Positions 1-5,685 of a stretch of DNA of 6,255 nucleotides are shown here, piece after piece. The DNA comes from Methanotrichaceae archaeon (GTDB taxonomy: Archaea; Halobacteriota; Methanosarcinia; Methanotrichales; Methanotrichaceae): the NCBI GenBank assembly GCA_013329455.1, contig DUKF01000028.1, forward strand, positions 1 to 6,255. The letters are read 5' to 3'. The notes beneath the pieces are model-generated. The model worked only from the letters and a program-made list of their open reading frames with translations. It searched no databases and was not told the origin of the DNA. The stretch's first letter is position 1. Each line of letters starts with the position of its first letter. The position numbers and the translations under genes were made by a program.

Positions 1-699
1 CAGCGGGGTGCGCTGTTTGACTGTGGCGCAGGATTGAAAGAGCCGATGGAGGAGATCTCTGCCCTCTTCGAGGAGAAGGAGGGGATTCAGATCCAGTACA
101 CCTTCGGCGGAGCGACCCAGCTCCTCACTCAGATCGAGCTATACCAGACCGGTGACCTCTACATGCCCGGGGCGAGATCTTACATCGAATCGGCGATAGA
201 CAAGGGCTTCGTCGATGAGACAGCAAACGTCGTCTACCACGTCCCCTGCATAATCACACCAAAGGGAAACCCCGCAGATGTTGATTCCCTTGAGGATCTA
301 GCTGAGCCCGGTGTTAGGGTCGTCCTCGGCGATCCCATGGGCCCAGCCATCGGAAAGAACTCGAAGAGCATGCTGGAGAGATCGGGCATCTGGGAAGAGG
401 TCGAAAAGAACGTAATCACCTTTTCAGTAACTGTAACCGAGCTTTTGGTCTACATATCGATGGAGGAGGCCAATGCAGCCATCGTCTGGGAAGACCTCTA
501 CGACCCCGAGACGATGGAGAAGGTCGAGATACCCCAGGAGATAAACGAGATCAAAGTGATTCCCATCGGAACTCTGGCATTCTCCGAAAAGATGGAGAGC
601 GCTGAGAAGTTCATGAACTTCGTCGCCTCAGAAGAAGGGAAGGCGGTCTTTGCTGATTACGGGTTCGTCACTTATCCAGATCCGATGTATGAGGAATGA
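1..699 (+). CDS. modA: Molybdate/tungstate-type ABC transporter substrate-binding protein, tandem copy 1; 5' partial and possibly a pseudogene
   Basis: This is the mature domain of a ModA-type periplasmic-binding protein, which in this family captures molybdate or tungstate outside the membrane and delivers it to ModB/ModC. The frame is open from base 1 to TGA at 697-699. From base 22 it aligns without a gap to copy 2 at 1283-1960, about 84% identical over 225 residues by manual alignment. The family hallmarks FGG, GDLYMPG, GPAIGK and AAIVWED are visible. What is odd is the front. A lipobox-like A-G-C-A is encoded at 3-14, but in another frame, and that frame hits TGA at 18-20. Relative to copy 2, 17 bases are missing between lipobox and mature domain. 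Unless something upstream compensates, the exported lipoprotein cannot be made; TTG at 34 or ATG at 46 would give only a cytoplasmic protein. Two ligand-loop positions also differ from copy 2. The protein family is confident; functionality is doubtful. Confidence 0.8.
   Translation, partial: QRGALFDCGAGLKEPMEEISALFEEKEGIQIQYTFGGATQLLTQIELYQTGDLYMPGARSYIESAIDKGFVDETANVVYHVPCIITPKGNPADVDSLEDLAEPGVRVVLGDPMGPAIGKNSKSMLERSGIWEEVEKNVITFSVTVTELLVYISMEEANAAIVWEDLYDPETMEKVEIPQEINEIKVIPIGTLAFSEKMESAEKFMNFVASEEGKAVFADYGFVTYPDPMYEE
22..699 (+). repeat. Tandem duplication unit, left arm (right arm 1283-1960)
   Basis: Bases 22-699 match 1283-1960 at a constant offset of 1261 with no indels, ending at the two stop codons. 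Identity is uneven. Bases 130-212 carry one mismatch, 592-653 carry none and 655-685 carry none, while the middle (about 280-480) is clearly more diverged. Such mosaic identity suggests either constraint on the ends or local gene conversion between the arms. Confidence 0.9.
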
Positions 700-900
700 G
701 GATTCCAAGAGCGTACGAGATCCCAAAGGAAGAAGGTCGAGACCAGAAGCGCGGCTTTTGACGAATTGAAGGTGGAAGCGATGGTGAGAGTTTGGGTTAT
801 GGAGGAGATGAATGGGGCCGGAGTGGTGGAGATCTTTTCCGAGTACGCACACGGGCTGAAGGACTTCCAGTCCTTCTCCCACCTGATCCTTTCTTTAGGC
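700..900 (+). pseudogene. trmO: Remnant of a TrmO/TsaA-like tRNA (t6A37) N6-methyltransferase gene
   Basis: In the frame read from 766, residues encoded at about 826-897 (EIFSEYAHGLKDFQSFSHLI) match the conserved core of the TrmO/TsaA (YaeB) family, whose usual form is V/I-F-P-E-Y-A-E-G-L-K-D-(L/I)-x-G-F-S-H. TrmO methylates N6-threonylcarbamoyladenosine at position 37 of certain tRNAs, using SAM. Here the match stops soon after FSHLIL; the downstream R-x-P-x-R-x-N-P-I-G part of the family is not found, and the frame continues into non-coding GC-rich sequence up to TGA at 1012-1014. An upstream stretch in a different frame (696-764, reading YEIPKEEGRDQ) vaguely resembles the family's N-terminal RSPYKxPxEAPRQ segment, which would imply a frameshift. 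Roughly 50 of about 130-160 residues survive. The core is well recognised; the N-terminal match is weak. Confidence 0.6.
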
Positions 901-975
901 CGAGTTCCTGCTGAATCCGGAGCCGAATTGCCCCGGAGGCGCGGGAATGTCGGGCGGCTGGGCCGAGGGGTGCAG

Positions 976-1003
976 GACCACCCGCCAGGCGGGAAAATCG
1001 GGC
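976..1003. repeat. Intergenic hairpin element, copy A
   Basis: Contains the perfect odd palindrome CCCGCC-A-GGCGGG (981-993), preceded by GACCAC and followed by an AAAATCGGGC tail. The same order of parts recurs at 3961-3990 beyond the other end of the transporter operon, with two extra bases and a few substitutions. It could be a short dispersed repeat or a structured transcript element. Function is unknown. Confidence 0.45.
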
Positions 1004-1135
1004 CACAGTGACGGATGAGCAAGAAAGGGGAAACCCGAACTTGCCACCGGTCTTGGGTTCTCGAAAGCCGCCATTCGCCTGAAGGATTCGCATCCCTTCT
1101 TTTGTGTCAGCTGGCCAACGAGTTAAGCGTTTTCG

Positions 1136-1143
1136 TTTACTAT
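1136..1143 (+). promoter_or_regulatory. Candidate TATA box for the modABC operon
   Basis: TTTACTAT lies in the most AT-rich stretch of the spacer, about 44-51 bases before the chosen modA start. That would place transcription initiation near 1165 and leave a leader of about 20 bases. It resembles the archaeal box A (TTTAWATA) only partly, and no convincing BRE is visible. Confidence 0.3.
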
Positions 1144-1186
1144 CATGCCGACATGTTTATGTTTGTGGTTGCAGAGATGCCGCTCG

Positions 1187-1960
1187 ATGAATCGCAGAAC
1201 TGTATCATTGATGATCGGATTGATCTTGGCGGCAAACCTCATAATTTCGGGGTGCGCTGCTGATGATTCGCTTCTCGTTTATTGTGGCGCAGGATTGAGA
1301 GAACCAATGGAGGATATCTCCGACCTCTTCGAGGAGAGGGAGGGAATCCAGATCCAGTACACCTTCGGCGGGTCGGCCCAGCTCCTCTCCCAGATCGAGC
1401 TATACCAGACCGGCGACCTCTACATGCCCGGGGCGAGATCTTACATCGAATCGGCGATAGACAAGGGCTTCGTTGATGAGACCGCAAACGTCGTCTACCA
1501 TGCTCCCTGCATCGTCACCCCGAAGGGAAACCCCGCAGGGATTGCTTCCCTTGAGGACCTCGCAGAGCCCGGTGTTAGTGTTGTTCTCGGCGAGCCCGCA
1601 GGTCCCGCCATCGGAAAGAATGCGAAGAACATGCTGGAGAGATTGGGCATCTGGGAAGACGTGGAAAAGAATGTCGTCGCCTTCTCGGGGACTGTAAACG
1701 AACTTTTGGTCTACATCGTGATGGGGCAGGCCGATGCTGCGATTATCTGGGAAGACCTCTTCGACCCCGAGACGATGGAGAAGGTCGAGATACCCCAGGA
1801 GATGAACGGGATAAAAGTCATTTCCATCGGAACTCTGACGTTCTCCGAACGTATGGAGAGCGCTGAGAAGTTCATGAACTTCGTCGCCTCAGAAGAAGGG
1901 AAGGCGGTCTTTGCCGATTACGGGTTCGTCACTTATCCAGATCCGAAGTACGAGGGATAA
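1187..1960 (+). CDS. modA: Molybdate/tungstate-type ABC transporter substrate-binding lipoprotein (copy 2, intact)
   Basis: An extracytoplasmic binding protein that captures an oxyanion, most likely molybdate or tungstate, for the permease/ATPase encoded just downstream. The ATG at 1187 gives 257 residues and an ideal lipoprotein signal: basic MNRRT, a hydrophobic stretch (6-20) and lipobox I-S-G-C with Cys23 as the probable lipidation site. An ATG at 1145 in the same frame would add 14 residues ahead of this signal and is less likely; GAGATG at 1174-1179 could be a weak ribosome site for 1187. The mature domain shows the type-II binding-protein order of ModA: CGAGL (33-37), FGGSAQLLSQIE (60-71), GDLYMPG (76-82), GEPAGPAIGK (135-144), GTVNELLVY (168-176) and ADAAIIWED (182-190). 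The tight operon with modB and modC supports the role. Whether the preferred ligand is molybdate (Mod), tungstate (Wtp/Tup) or both cannot be told from sequence. Confidence 0.9.
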   Translation: MNRRTVSLMIGLILAANLIISGCAADDSLLVYCGAGLREPMEDISDLFEEREGIQIQYTFGGSAQLLSQIELYQTGDLYMPGARSYIESAIDKGFVDETANVVYHAPCIVTPKGNPAGIASLEDLAEPGVSVVLGEPAGPAIGKNAKNMLERLGIWEDVEKNVVAFSGTVNELLVYIVMGQADAAIIWEDLFDPETMEKVEIPQEMNGIKVISIGTLTFSERMESAEKFMNFVASEEGKAVFADYGFVTYPDPKYEG

Positions 1961-2005
1961 AACTGAAGGGGAAGGGGGCAGAGGAAGCTGATCGTCCTTG
2001 AGCGG

Positions 2006-2782
2006 TTGTGGCTGAAGGTCACAACCATCGGAGCGAGCCTCATCCTTGCGGCCTTCATATTGATCGTCCTTCTCCTGGTGTTGAGCTACTCGCCTCCAGA
2101 GATATTCCTCGAATCTCTCCGTTCCGAGGAGATCCAGTTTGCCATCGCCCTGAGCCTTAAGACGGCAGTCGCCTCGACGATCCTCTGCCTCTTGATCGCA
2201 GTCCCGGCGGCCTACGCCCTTGCTCGCTATGAATTTCTGGGCAAGAGCGTGGCGAACACCCTTCTCGACATGCCTCTCGCCCTCCCACCGCTGGTGGCAG
2301 GAGTCGGCCTTCTCCTCTTCTTCGGCACAAGTCTTCCGGGAAGGGAGCTTGCCGAGGCGGGGCTCGTCTTCGTATTCACGCCACTCGGGATCGTAGTCGC
2401 ACAGTTCTTCGTGAACATGCCCTTCATGCTGAGGGTGATGAGGTCGACCTTCGAGGGGATCAGCCCCAGGTACGAGTACGTCGCCAAGACTCTGGGGTGC
2501 ACCGACGCCCAGGCCCTCTGGAGGGTGACCCTGCCCATGGCTTCAAACGGTCTTCTCACAGGATCTGTGATCACCTGGTCGAAGGGGATCGGCGAGTTCG
2601 GGGCAGTTCTGATGCTTGCGGGAGCTACGAGGATGAAGACCGAGACGCTACCCACGTCCCTATTCCTGAACATGTCCTGTGGAAAGCTCGACGAGGCCAT
2701 CTCGGTGGCGACGATCCTGATACTGATATCGGCAGTCTCACTTTACGTCTTCGAACGGCGGGGCGGAGGCCTTCGCCTTTAG
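2006..2782 (+). CDS. modB: Molybdate/tungstate-type ABC transporter permease
   Basis: The integral-membrane subunit that forms the translocation path, presumably as a homodimer with ModC. The 258 residues contain about six hydrophobic segments (roughly 7-27, 48-72, 88-108, 117-138, 183-206 and 232-249). The cytoplasmic EAA loop that docks on the ATPase runs from E157 through the A-x-T-L-G (160-164) to the terminal L-P (176-177). The LPPLVAG stretch (93-99) and GEFGA (196-200) are typical of ModB/CysT-type permeases. No ATG is available in frame; TTG at 2006 is the best start, although purine-rich GAGGAAG (1981-1987) lies 18 bases upstream, so a slightly earlier non-standard start (for example CTG 1988) is possible. 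The gene starts 45 bases after modA and ends 13 bases before modC, as expected of one transcript. Confidence 0.9.
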   Translation: MWLKVTTIGASLILAAFILIVLLLVLSYSPPEIFLESLRSEEIQFAIALSLKTAVASTILCLLIAVPAAYALARYEFLGKSVANTLLDMPLALPPLVAGVGLLLFFGTSLPGRELAEAGLVFVFTPLGIVVAQFFVNMPFMLRVMRSTFEGISPRYEYVAKTLGCTDAQALWRVTLPMASNGLLTGSVITWSKGIGEFGAVLMLAGATRMKTETLPTSLFLNMSCGKLDEAISVATILILISAVSLYVFERRGGGLRL

Positions 2783-2789
2783 GGGGTGG
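2781..2789 (+). promoter_or_regulatory. Ribosome binding site of modC
   Basis: AGGGGGTGG, overlapping the last base or two of the modB stop codon, sits 6 bases before ATG 2796. It matches the GGAGGTGA-type anti-16S consensus well and fixes the modC start. Confidence 0.7.
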
Positions 2790-2795
2790 CAAAAG

Positions 2796-3917
2796 ATGCT
2801 GCGGATAGAGAAGGTCTCCAAAGATCTGGGCGATTTCGTCTTGAGGGACGTTTCCCTGGAGGTGGGAAACGGCGAGTATCTCGTCATAATCGGTCCCACC
2901 GGCTCGGGAAAGACGATCCTCATTGAGACCATAGCTGGGATTTACGCATCCGATGAGGGTAGGATCTTCCTTGATGGGCGGGAGATCACAAGGGAGGTGC
3001 CGAGGAACCGGAAGGTCTGCATGGTCTATCAGGACTACATGCTTTTTCCCCACCTCTCAGTCAAGGAGAACATCGCCTTCGGCCTGAAGTCGAGGAAGGC
3101 GTCTTCTGGCGAGATCGAAAAGAAGGTGGCCGAGGCCTCGGAGCTTTTGGGGATCTCGCACCTCCATCACAGGAGGCCGGAGACCCTGAGCGGAGGAGAG
3201 CAGCAGAGGGTTGCGATCGCAAGAGCGATCGTAATGGAACCGGTGGTGATGCTCCTCGATGAGCCTCTGAGCGCCCTCGACGGCCTGACGAGAGAGAAGC
3301 TTAGACGAGAGCTGAGGAGGATCCACGAGGTTTACGGGACGACGATAATACACGTCACCCACAACTTCGAGGAGGTGTTCTCCCTCGCCGACAGGGTGGC
3401 CGTGATGAATGAGGGCGAGATCGTCCAGGTGGGAACACCCGAGGAGATATTCAGAAGGCCCAACTGCGAGATGATCGCAAACTTCGTCGGCGTTGAGAAC
3501 ATCTTCAGGGGCGTCACATCAGAAAGGCCAGGTCTGATAGAGATCGAGGTGGACGGCCTCAAAATCGTCTCAGCGGCCACAGAAATCGGGGACGGAGACG
3601 GAAATGACGGCGGAGACGGGGACGGAGACGACGGCGGGGAAGACAAGAGGGGCAGCCGGGTGGGTCGAGAGGTCTTCGCATCGGTCCGGCCCGAGGATAT
3701 ACTGATATCAAATGTGCCGCTGGAATCCAGCGCCAGGAACTCCTTCCACGGCAGGGTTGAGGAGATCGCTGACTGCGGTATGATGGTGAAAGTCTGGGTC
3801 GACGTGGGGATTCCCTTCATGGTGATGCTGACCCGGCGTGGATACGAGGAGATGGAGTTTGCAGAGGGCGACCACGTTTATCTGACCTTCAAGGCAACGG
3901 CCGTGCACATCTTCTAA
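2796..3917 (+). CDS. modC: Molybdate/tungstate-type ABC transporter ATP-binding protein with TOBE domain
   Basis: The cytoplasmic ATPase that powers uptake through ModB. All nucleotide-binding motifs are intact in the 373 residues: Walker A GPTGSGKT (33-40), Q-loop Gln79, signature LSGGEQQ (131-137), Walker B VVMLLDE (150-156), D-loop SALD (159-162) and switch His189. The C-terminal part (about 313-373, starting RNSFHGRV and ending FKATAVHIF) is a TOBE/Mop-like domain; in ModC and WtpC relatives this domain can bind the oxyanion and feed back on transport. The linker between the two domains contains an unusual 18-residue Asp/Gly-rich run (266-283), which makes the protein a little longer than a typical relative of about 350 residues. 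The ATG follows a strong ribosome site. The Mod-versus-Wtp subfamily is not resolved by eye. Confidence 0.93.
   Translation: MLRIEKVSKDLGDFVLRDVSLEVGNGEYLVIIGPTGSGKTILIETIAGIYASDEGRIFLDGREITREVPRNRKVCMVYQDYMLFPHLSVKENIAFGLKSRKASSGEIEKKVAEASELLGISHLHHRRPETLSGGEQQRVAIARAIVMEPVVMLLDEPLSALDGLTREKLRRELRRIHEVYGTTIIHVTHNFEEVFSLADRVAVMNEGEIVQVGTPEEIFRRPNCEMIANFVGVENIFRGVTSERPGLIEIEVDGLKIVSAATEIGDGDGNDGGDGDGDDGGEDKRGSRVGREVFASVRPEDILISNVPLESSARNSFHGRVEEIADCGMMVKVWVDVGIPFMVMLTRRGYEEMEFAEGDHVYLTFKATAVHIF
3591..3644 (+). repeat. GGNGAC-type simple repeat encoding an Asp/Gly-rich insert in ModC
   Basis: Eighteen codons alternate GAC with GGN and encode D-G-D-G-N-D-G-G-D-G-D-G-D-D followed by GGED, residues 266-283. 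The DNA is a degenerate hexamer repeat (GACGGA/GACGGG), a pattern that can change length by slippage in whole codons. It lies in the linker between the ATPase domain and the TOBE domain, so variation should leave both folds intact. Confidence 0.85.
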
Positions 3918-4220
3918 AAGTCAGAACCAGGTGGCTCACGAAGTCGCCCAGGCGGCGCGGGACCACCTCCGCCGGGCGGGGAATTCGGGCGGCGAAAATA
4001 GGCTGTGGCAGAGAAAGGCGGCGGAGCAGGGCTGGGGGGGAAGAACTCGCGACAGATGGGGGCGCTGTCGGGAGAGGGCGGGATGAAAACAGTGGCGGTC
4101 CGCCAGGGGACGCGACCTTTTGGGAACTCACATCCGTGTTCGTGGTGGGGGGGTCAAGGAGAGACTTGATAAACCTGGACATAAAGAACGGGACGAAGTA
4201 ACGAAACTAAGAGGGAATAA
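3918..4220. other. Palindrome-rich spacer between modC and the AT-rich gene
   Basis: No credible gene is seen on either strand. The left two thirds are GC-rich and contain the hairpin element at 3961-3990, an inverted repeat CGACAG/CTGTCG (4050-4055 and 4065-4070, 9-base loop) and a 13-base palindrome TGGCGG-T-CCGCCA (4093-4105). From about 4160 composition turns AT-rich ahead of the next gene; TTGATAAA (4166-4173) is a weak TATA candidate. No T-rich archaeal terminator follows modC. Confidence 0.55.
3961..3990. repeat. Intergenic hairpin element, copy B
   Basis: Same layout as the element at 976-1003: GACCACC, then the palindromic core CCGCC-G-GGCGG (3969-3979), then GGGAATTCGGGC. Compared with copy A it has two additional bases before the core and a few substitutions. 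Both copies are non-coding and bracket the modABC operon. Confidence 0.45.
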
Positions 4221-4967
4221 ATGAAGCTAATACCATTAATCTTAATAATTCTCTTAATGATATGTCCACTAACAGGTTTCGGAAATCGTGTTGAGTTAGC
4301 AAATTTCTCTGGAGATCCGTCTTATACTTTATTAATACAAACAAGCAACACCCAACTAAATCCAGGAGATCCTTTTAAAATTGAATTATTTATAACAGGT
4401 TTTGGAGATGTGGAACTCAGCAAACTTTATGTAAACATTCCTGAACAATTACCCAACAACGGAACAATCAATTTTACAAAAAGAAAATACGAGTATTTAA
4501 ATCCTTCAAAAGTTCGTGCGTCATACGAACCGAATACCACATCTCCAGGATTTTACCATTTAATTTCAGAGGACATATATAGAATGGTTGATATTAACGA
4601 GATTGAGTGGCTTGAAGAAGCTTTTCAACGAACTGATTTAATTGGTGCATCTGGTTTAATACTAGGAGAGACAAAGACGATAAATAATCCAATTTATTCT
4701 GCACCATATACCATTGATTTTATAATTGCAGAAAACGCATCCGCAGGAGATTATAAAATACCCATTTTATATACCTATGGAAATTCAGATAGATGGTATC
4801 AGGATGAAAGGGTCGTAGACTTGCATGTGAATTATATTTATGATAGTGAACATTTTAAATGGTTAATATATTCCGTTACGTTTTTAGCTGGGTTGGCCGG
4901 ACTTGAGTATATACTAAAATCTTTAAAACAATTATGGAATTGGCTAAAACGTTTGTGTGACTGTTGA
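4221..4967 (+). CDS. Hypothetical exported protein with C-terminal membrane anchor, AT-rich
   Basis: I do not recognise a specific family. ATG 4221 follows GAGGG (4211-4215) at a good distance. The 248 residues begin with a Sec-type signal peptide (1-21, hydrophobic 3-17). The body of about 190 residues is polar with alternating beta-strand character. The stretch around 170-204, ENASAGDYKIPILYTYG and onward, resembles the last strands of the Ig-like or COG1361/NEW3-like domains found in archaeal surface proteins, but only loosely. A single membrane segment (about 214-232) is followed by a short basic aromatic tail ending in C-D-C. Five N-glycosylation sequons (N28, N80, N84, N105, N172) fit an outside location of the body. 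GC content is roughly one third, against well over half in the neighbours, and codon choice differs accordingly (AT-ending codons, many TTA and AAA). This suggests recent acquisition. No operon partner is present. Confidence 0.75.
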   Translation: MKLIPLILIILLMICPLTGFGNRVELANFSGDPSYTLLIQTSNTQLNPGDPFKIELFITGFGDVELSKLYVNIPEQLPNNGTINFTKRKYEYLNPSKVRASYEPNTTSPGFYHLISEDIYRMVDINEIEWLEEAFQRTDLIGASGLILGETKTINNPIYSAPYTIDFIIAENASAGDYKIPILYTYGNSDRWYQDERVVDLHVNYIYDSEHFKWLIYSVTFLAGLAGLEYILKSLKQLWNWLKRLCDC

Positions 4968-4988
4968 ACAATTGAAAGAATCTATGGA

Positions 4989-5000
4989 CTATAAATATAG
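4989..5000. promoter_or_regulatory. Orphan TATA-like element
   Basis: CTATAAATATAG, 22 bases after the stop of the AT-rich gene, would make a good archaeal box A on either strand. Downstream on the plus strand lies only the antisense of the wrbA remnant, so it has no obvious gene to serve. It may be a fossil promoter or chance in AT-rich DNA. Confidence 0.2.
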
Positions 5001-5122
5001 TGCCGACATCCATCTCGGCCCGAGCGTTCATTGCCTTAACTAAATTCCAGCTGCACTTGCCGCCCGACCCCCGATGGAGCAGAAAAAGAGCCTTGCCGCC
5101 CTCCGGCCCGTCCCCCACCTCG

Positions 5123-5574
5123 CCCCTCCGCCAGCTTCCTTGCTATACCATTGAGATGGGCCCCGAATCTCCTCATCATCTTCAGCTCGCCCACGGAGGG
5201 CATCCGCCCGCCGCGCCCCCCGGTGATGGAAGAGGCTCCGCGGGGCGACCCTCCGGTGATCTCCTCGAAGGTCATCTGCTCGGAAAAGGAGTAGGGGAGC
5301 CCCACGAGGACGCAGCCGTGGTGGAGGAGGGTGAAGATCGTTGCGATTATCGTCACCACTTGGCCACCGTGCCTGCCTGCTGGGTTGCTGAACTCGAAAA
5401 GACGGCAACAGGATTTCCTATCAGCTCTCCAGCCATCCACTCGCGGCTCGTCTGGCCCCAGAAGTTCCGGATTTGGGTGGGAATGTTCCCAATCTTCGCC
5501 GGAACCCCGAGGATCAGGCCGTCGATCTCATTGAGGTGCCGGAGGGGGGTCGGGGCGGAGGAAAGGAGCCATGA
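5123..5574 (-). pseudogene. wrbA: Broken wrbA: flavodoxin-like NAD(P)H:quinone oxidoreductase, 5' truncated and frameshifted
   Basis: WrbA enzymes are FMN flavodoxin-fold proteins that reduce quinones by two electrons. Read on the minus strand, bases 5559 down to about 5384 encode LNEIDGLILGVPAKIGNIP and on to NPVAVFSSSATQ, the middle of WrbA (family form YDAIIFGTPTRFGN ... FTSTATQ). This frame then ends at a stop at 5353-5355. The next frame continues the protein as HGGQ, LLHHG, VGLPYS, GGSPRGASSI and GIARKLAEG down to about 5123, the usual C-terminus, but then runs on to a stop at 5036-5038. Joining SATQ to HGGQ as in intact homologues needs removal of 8 bases; the site (5371-5383) is a GCCT/CTGC-type short repeat, consistent with slippage or duplication. 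The first 70 or so residues, including the FMN-phosphate loop, are absent; the frame closes upstream at 5575-5577. A single functional protein is not possible. Confidence 0.8.
5371..5383 (-). repeat. Short tandem repeat at the wrbA frameshift
   Basis: The plus strand reads GCCTGCCTGCTGG (minus strand CCAGCAGGCAGGC), i.e. GCAG/GGCA units repeated. Exactly here the reading frame of the wrbA remnant changes, by an apparent gain of 8 bases, two four-base units. Confidence 0.6.
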
Positions 5575-5640
5575 TCATAGCCCTCAAGCGATCTGGATCT
5601 GCTGTGACCAGGGTCGCTGTAACATGATATTTGAAAGGAT

Positions 5641-5660
5641 TTACGTAATAAATTATTTAA
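5641..5660 (+). promoter_or_regulatory. Probable promoter of the MarC-family gene
   Basis: An AT-rich island in otherwise GC-rich DNA. It holds the palindrome TTACGTAA (5641-5648) and the TATA-like AAATTATTTAA (5650-5660), about 26-36 bases before ATG 5686. Initiation would fall close to the start codon, giving a very short leader. The palindrome could be an operator overlapping the upstream promoter edge. Confidence 0.45.
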
Positions 5661-5685
5661 GCATTGGAATTCAAAGGTTACATCG

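Larger units (their letters stand above)
901..1186. other. GC-rich then mixed spacer between the trmO remnant and modA copy 2
   Basis: No credible coding sequence is seen on either strand. The left part (about 925-1010) is very GC-rich and holds the hairpin element at 976-1003. The right part becomes less GC-rich toward 1125-1170 and carries the probable promoter of the modABC operon. Confidence 0.6.

Noticed and set aside
1040..1075. T-arm-like GGGTTC followed by CGAAAGCC, suggesting a tRNA
   Set aside because: The T stem does not pair properly and no acceptor, D or anticodon arms can be built around it.
1015..1263. 82-codon plus-strand frame overlapping the start of modA copy 2
   Set aside because: It overlaps the promoter and signal-peptide region in another frame, has no homology signal and crosses the probable transcription start.
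2227..2700. 157-codon minus-strand frame inside modB
   Set aside because: It is a shadow of the well-supported permease gene.
3889..4182. Minus-strand open frame of about 97 codons in the spacer after modC
   Set aside because: Composition is low-complexity Pro/Ser/Arg as expected of chance frames in GC-rich DNA; no ribosome site and no recognisable motif.
5002..5019. GCCGA/TCGGC inverted repeat after the AT-rich gene as a terminator
   Set aside because: The stem is only 5 bp with an 8-base loop and no U-run follows.
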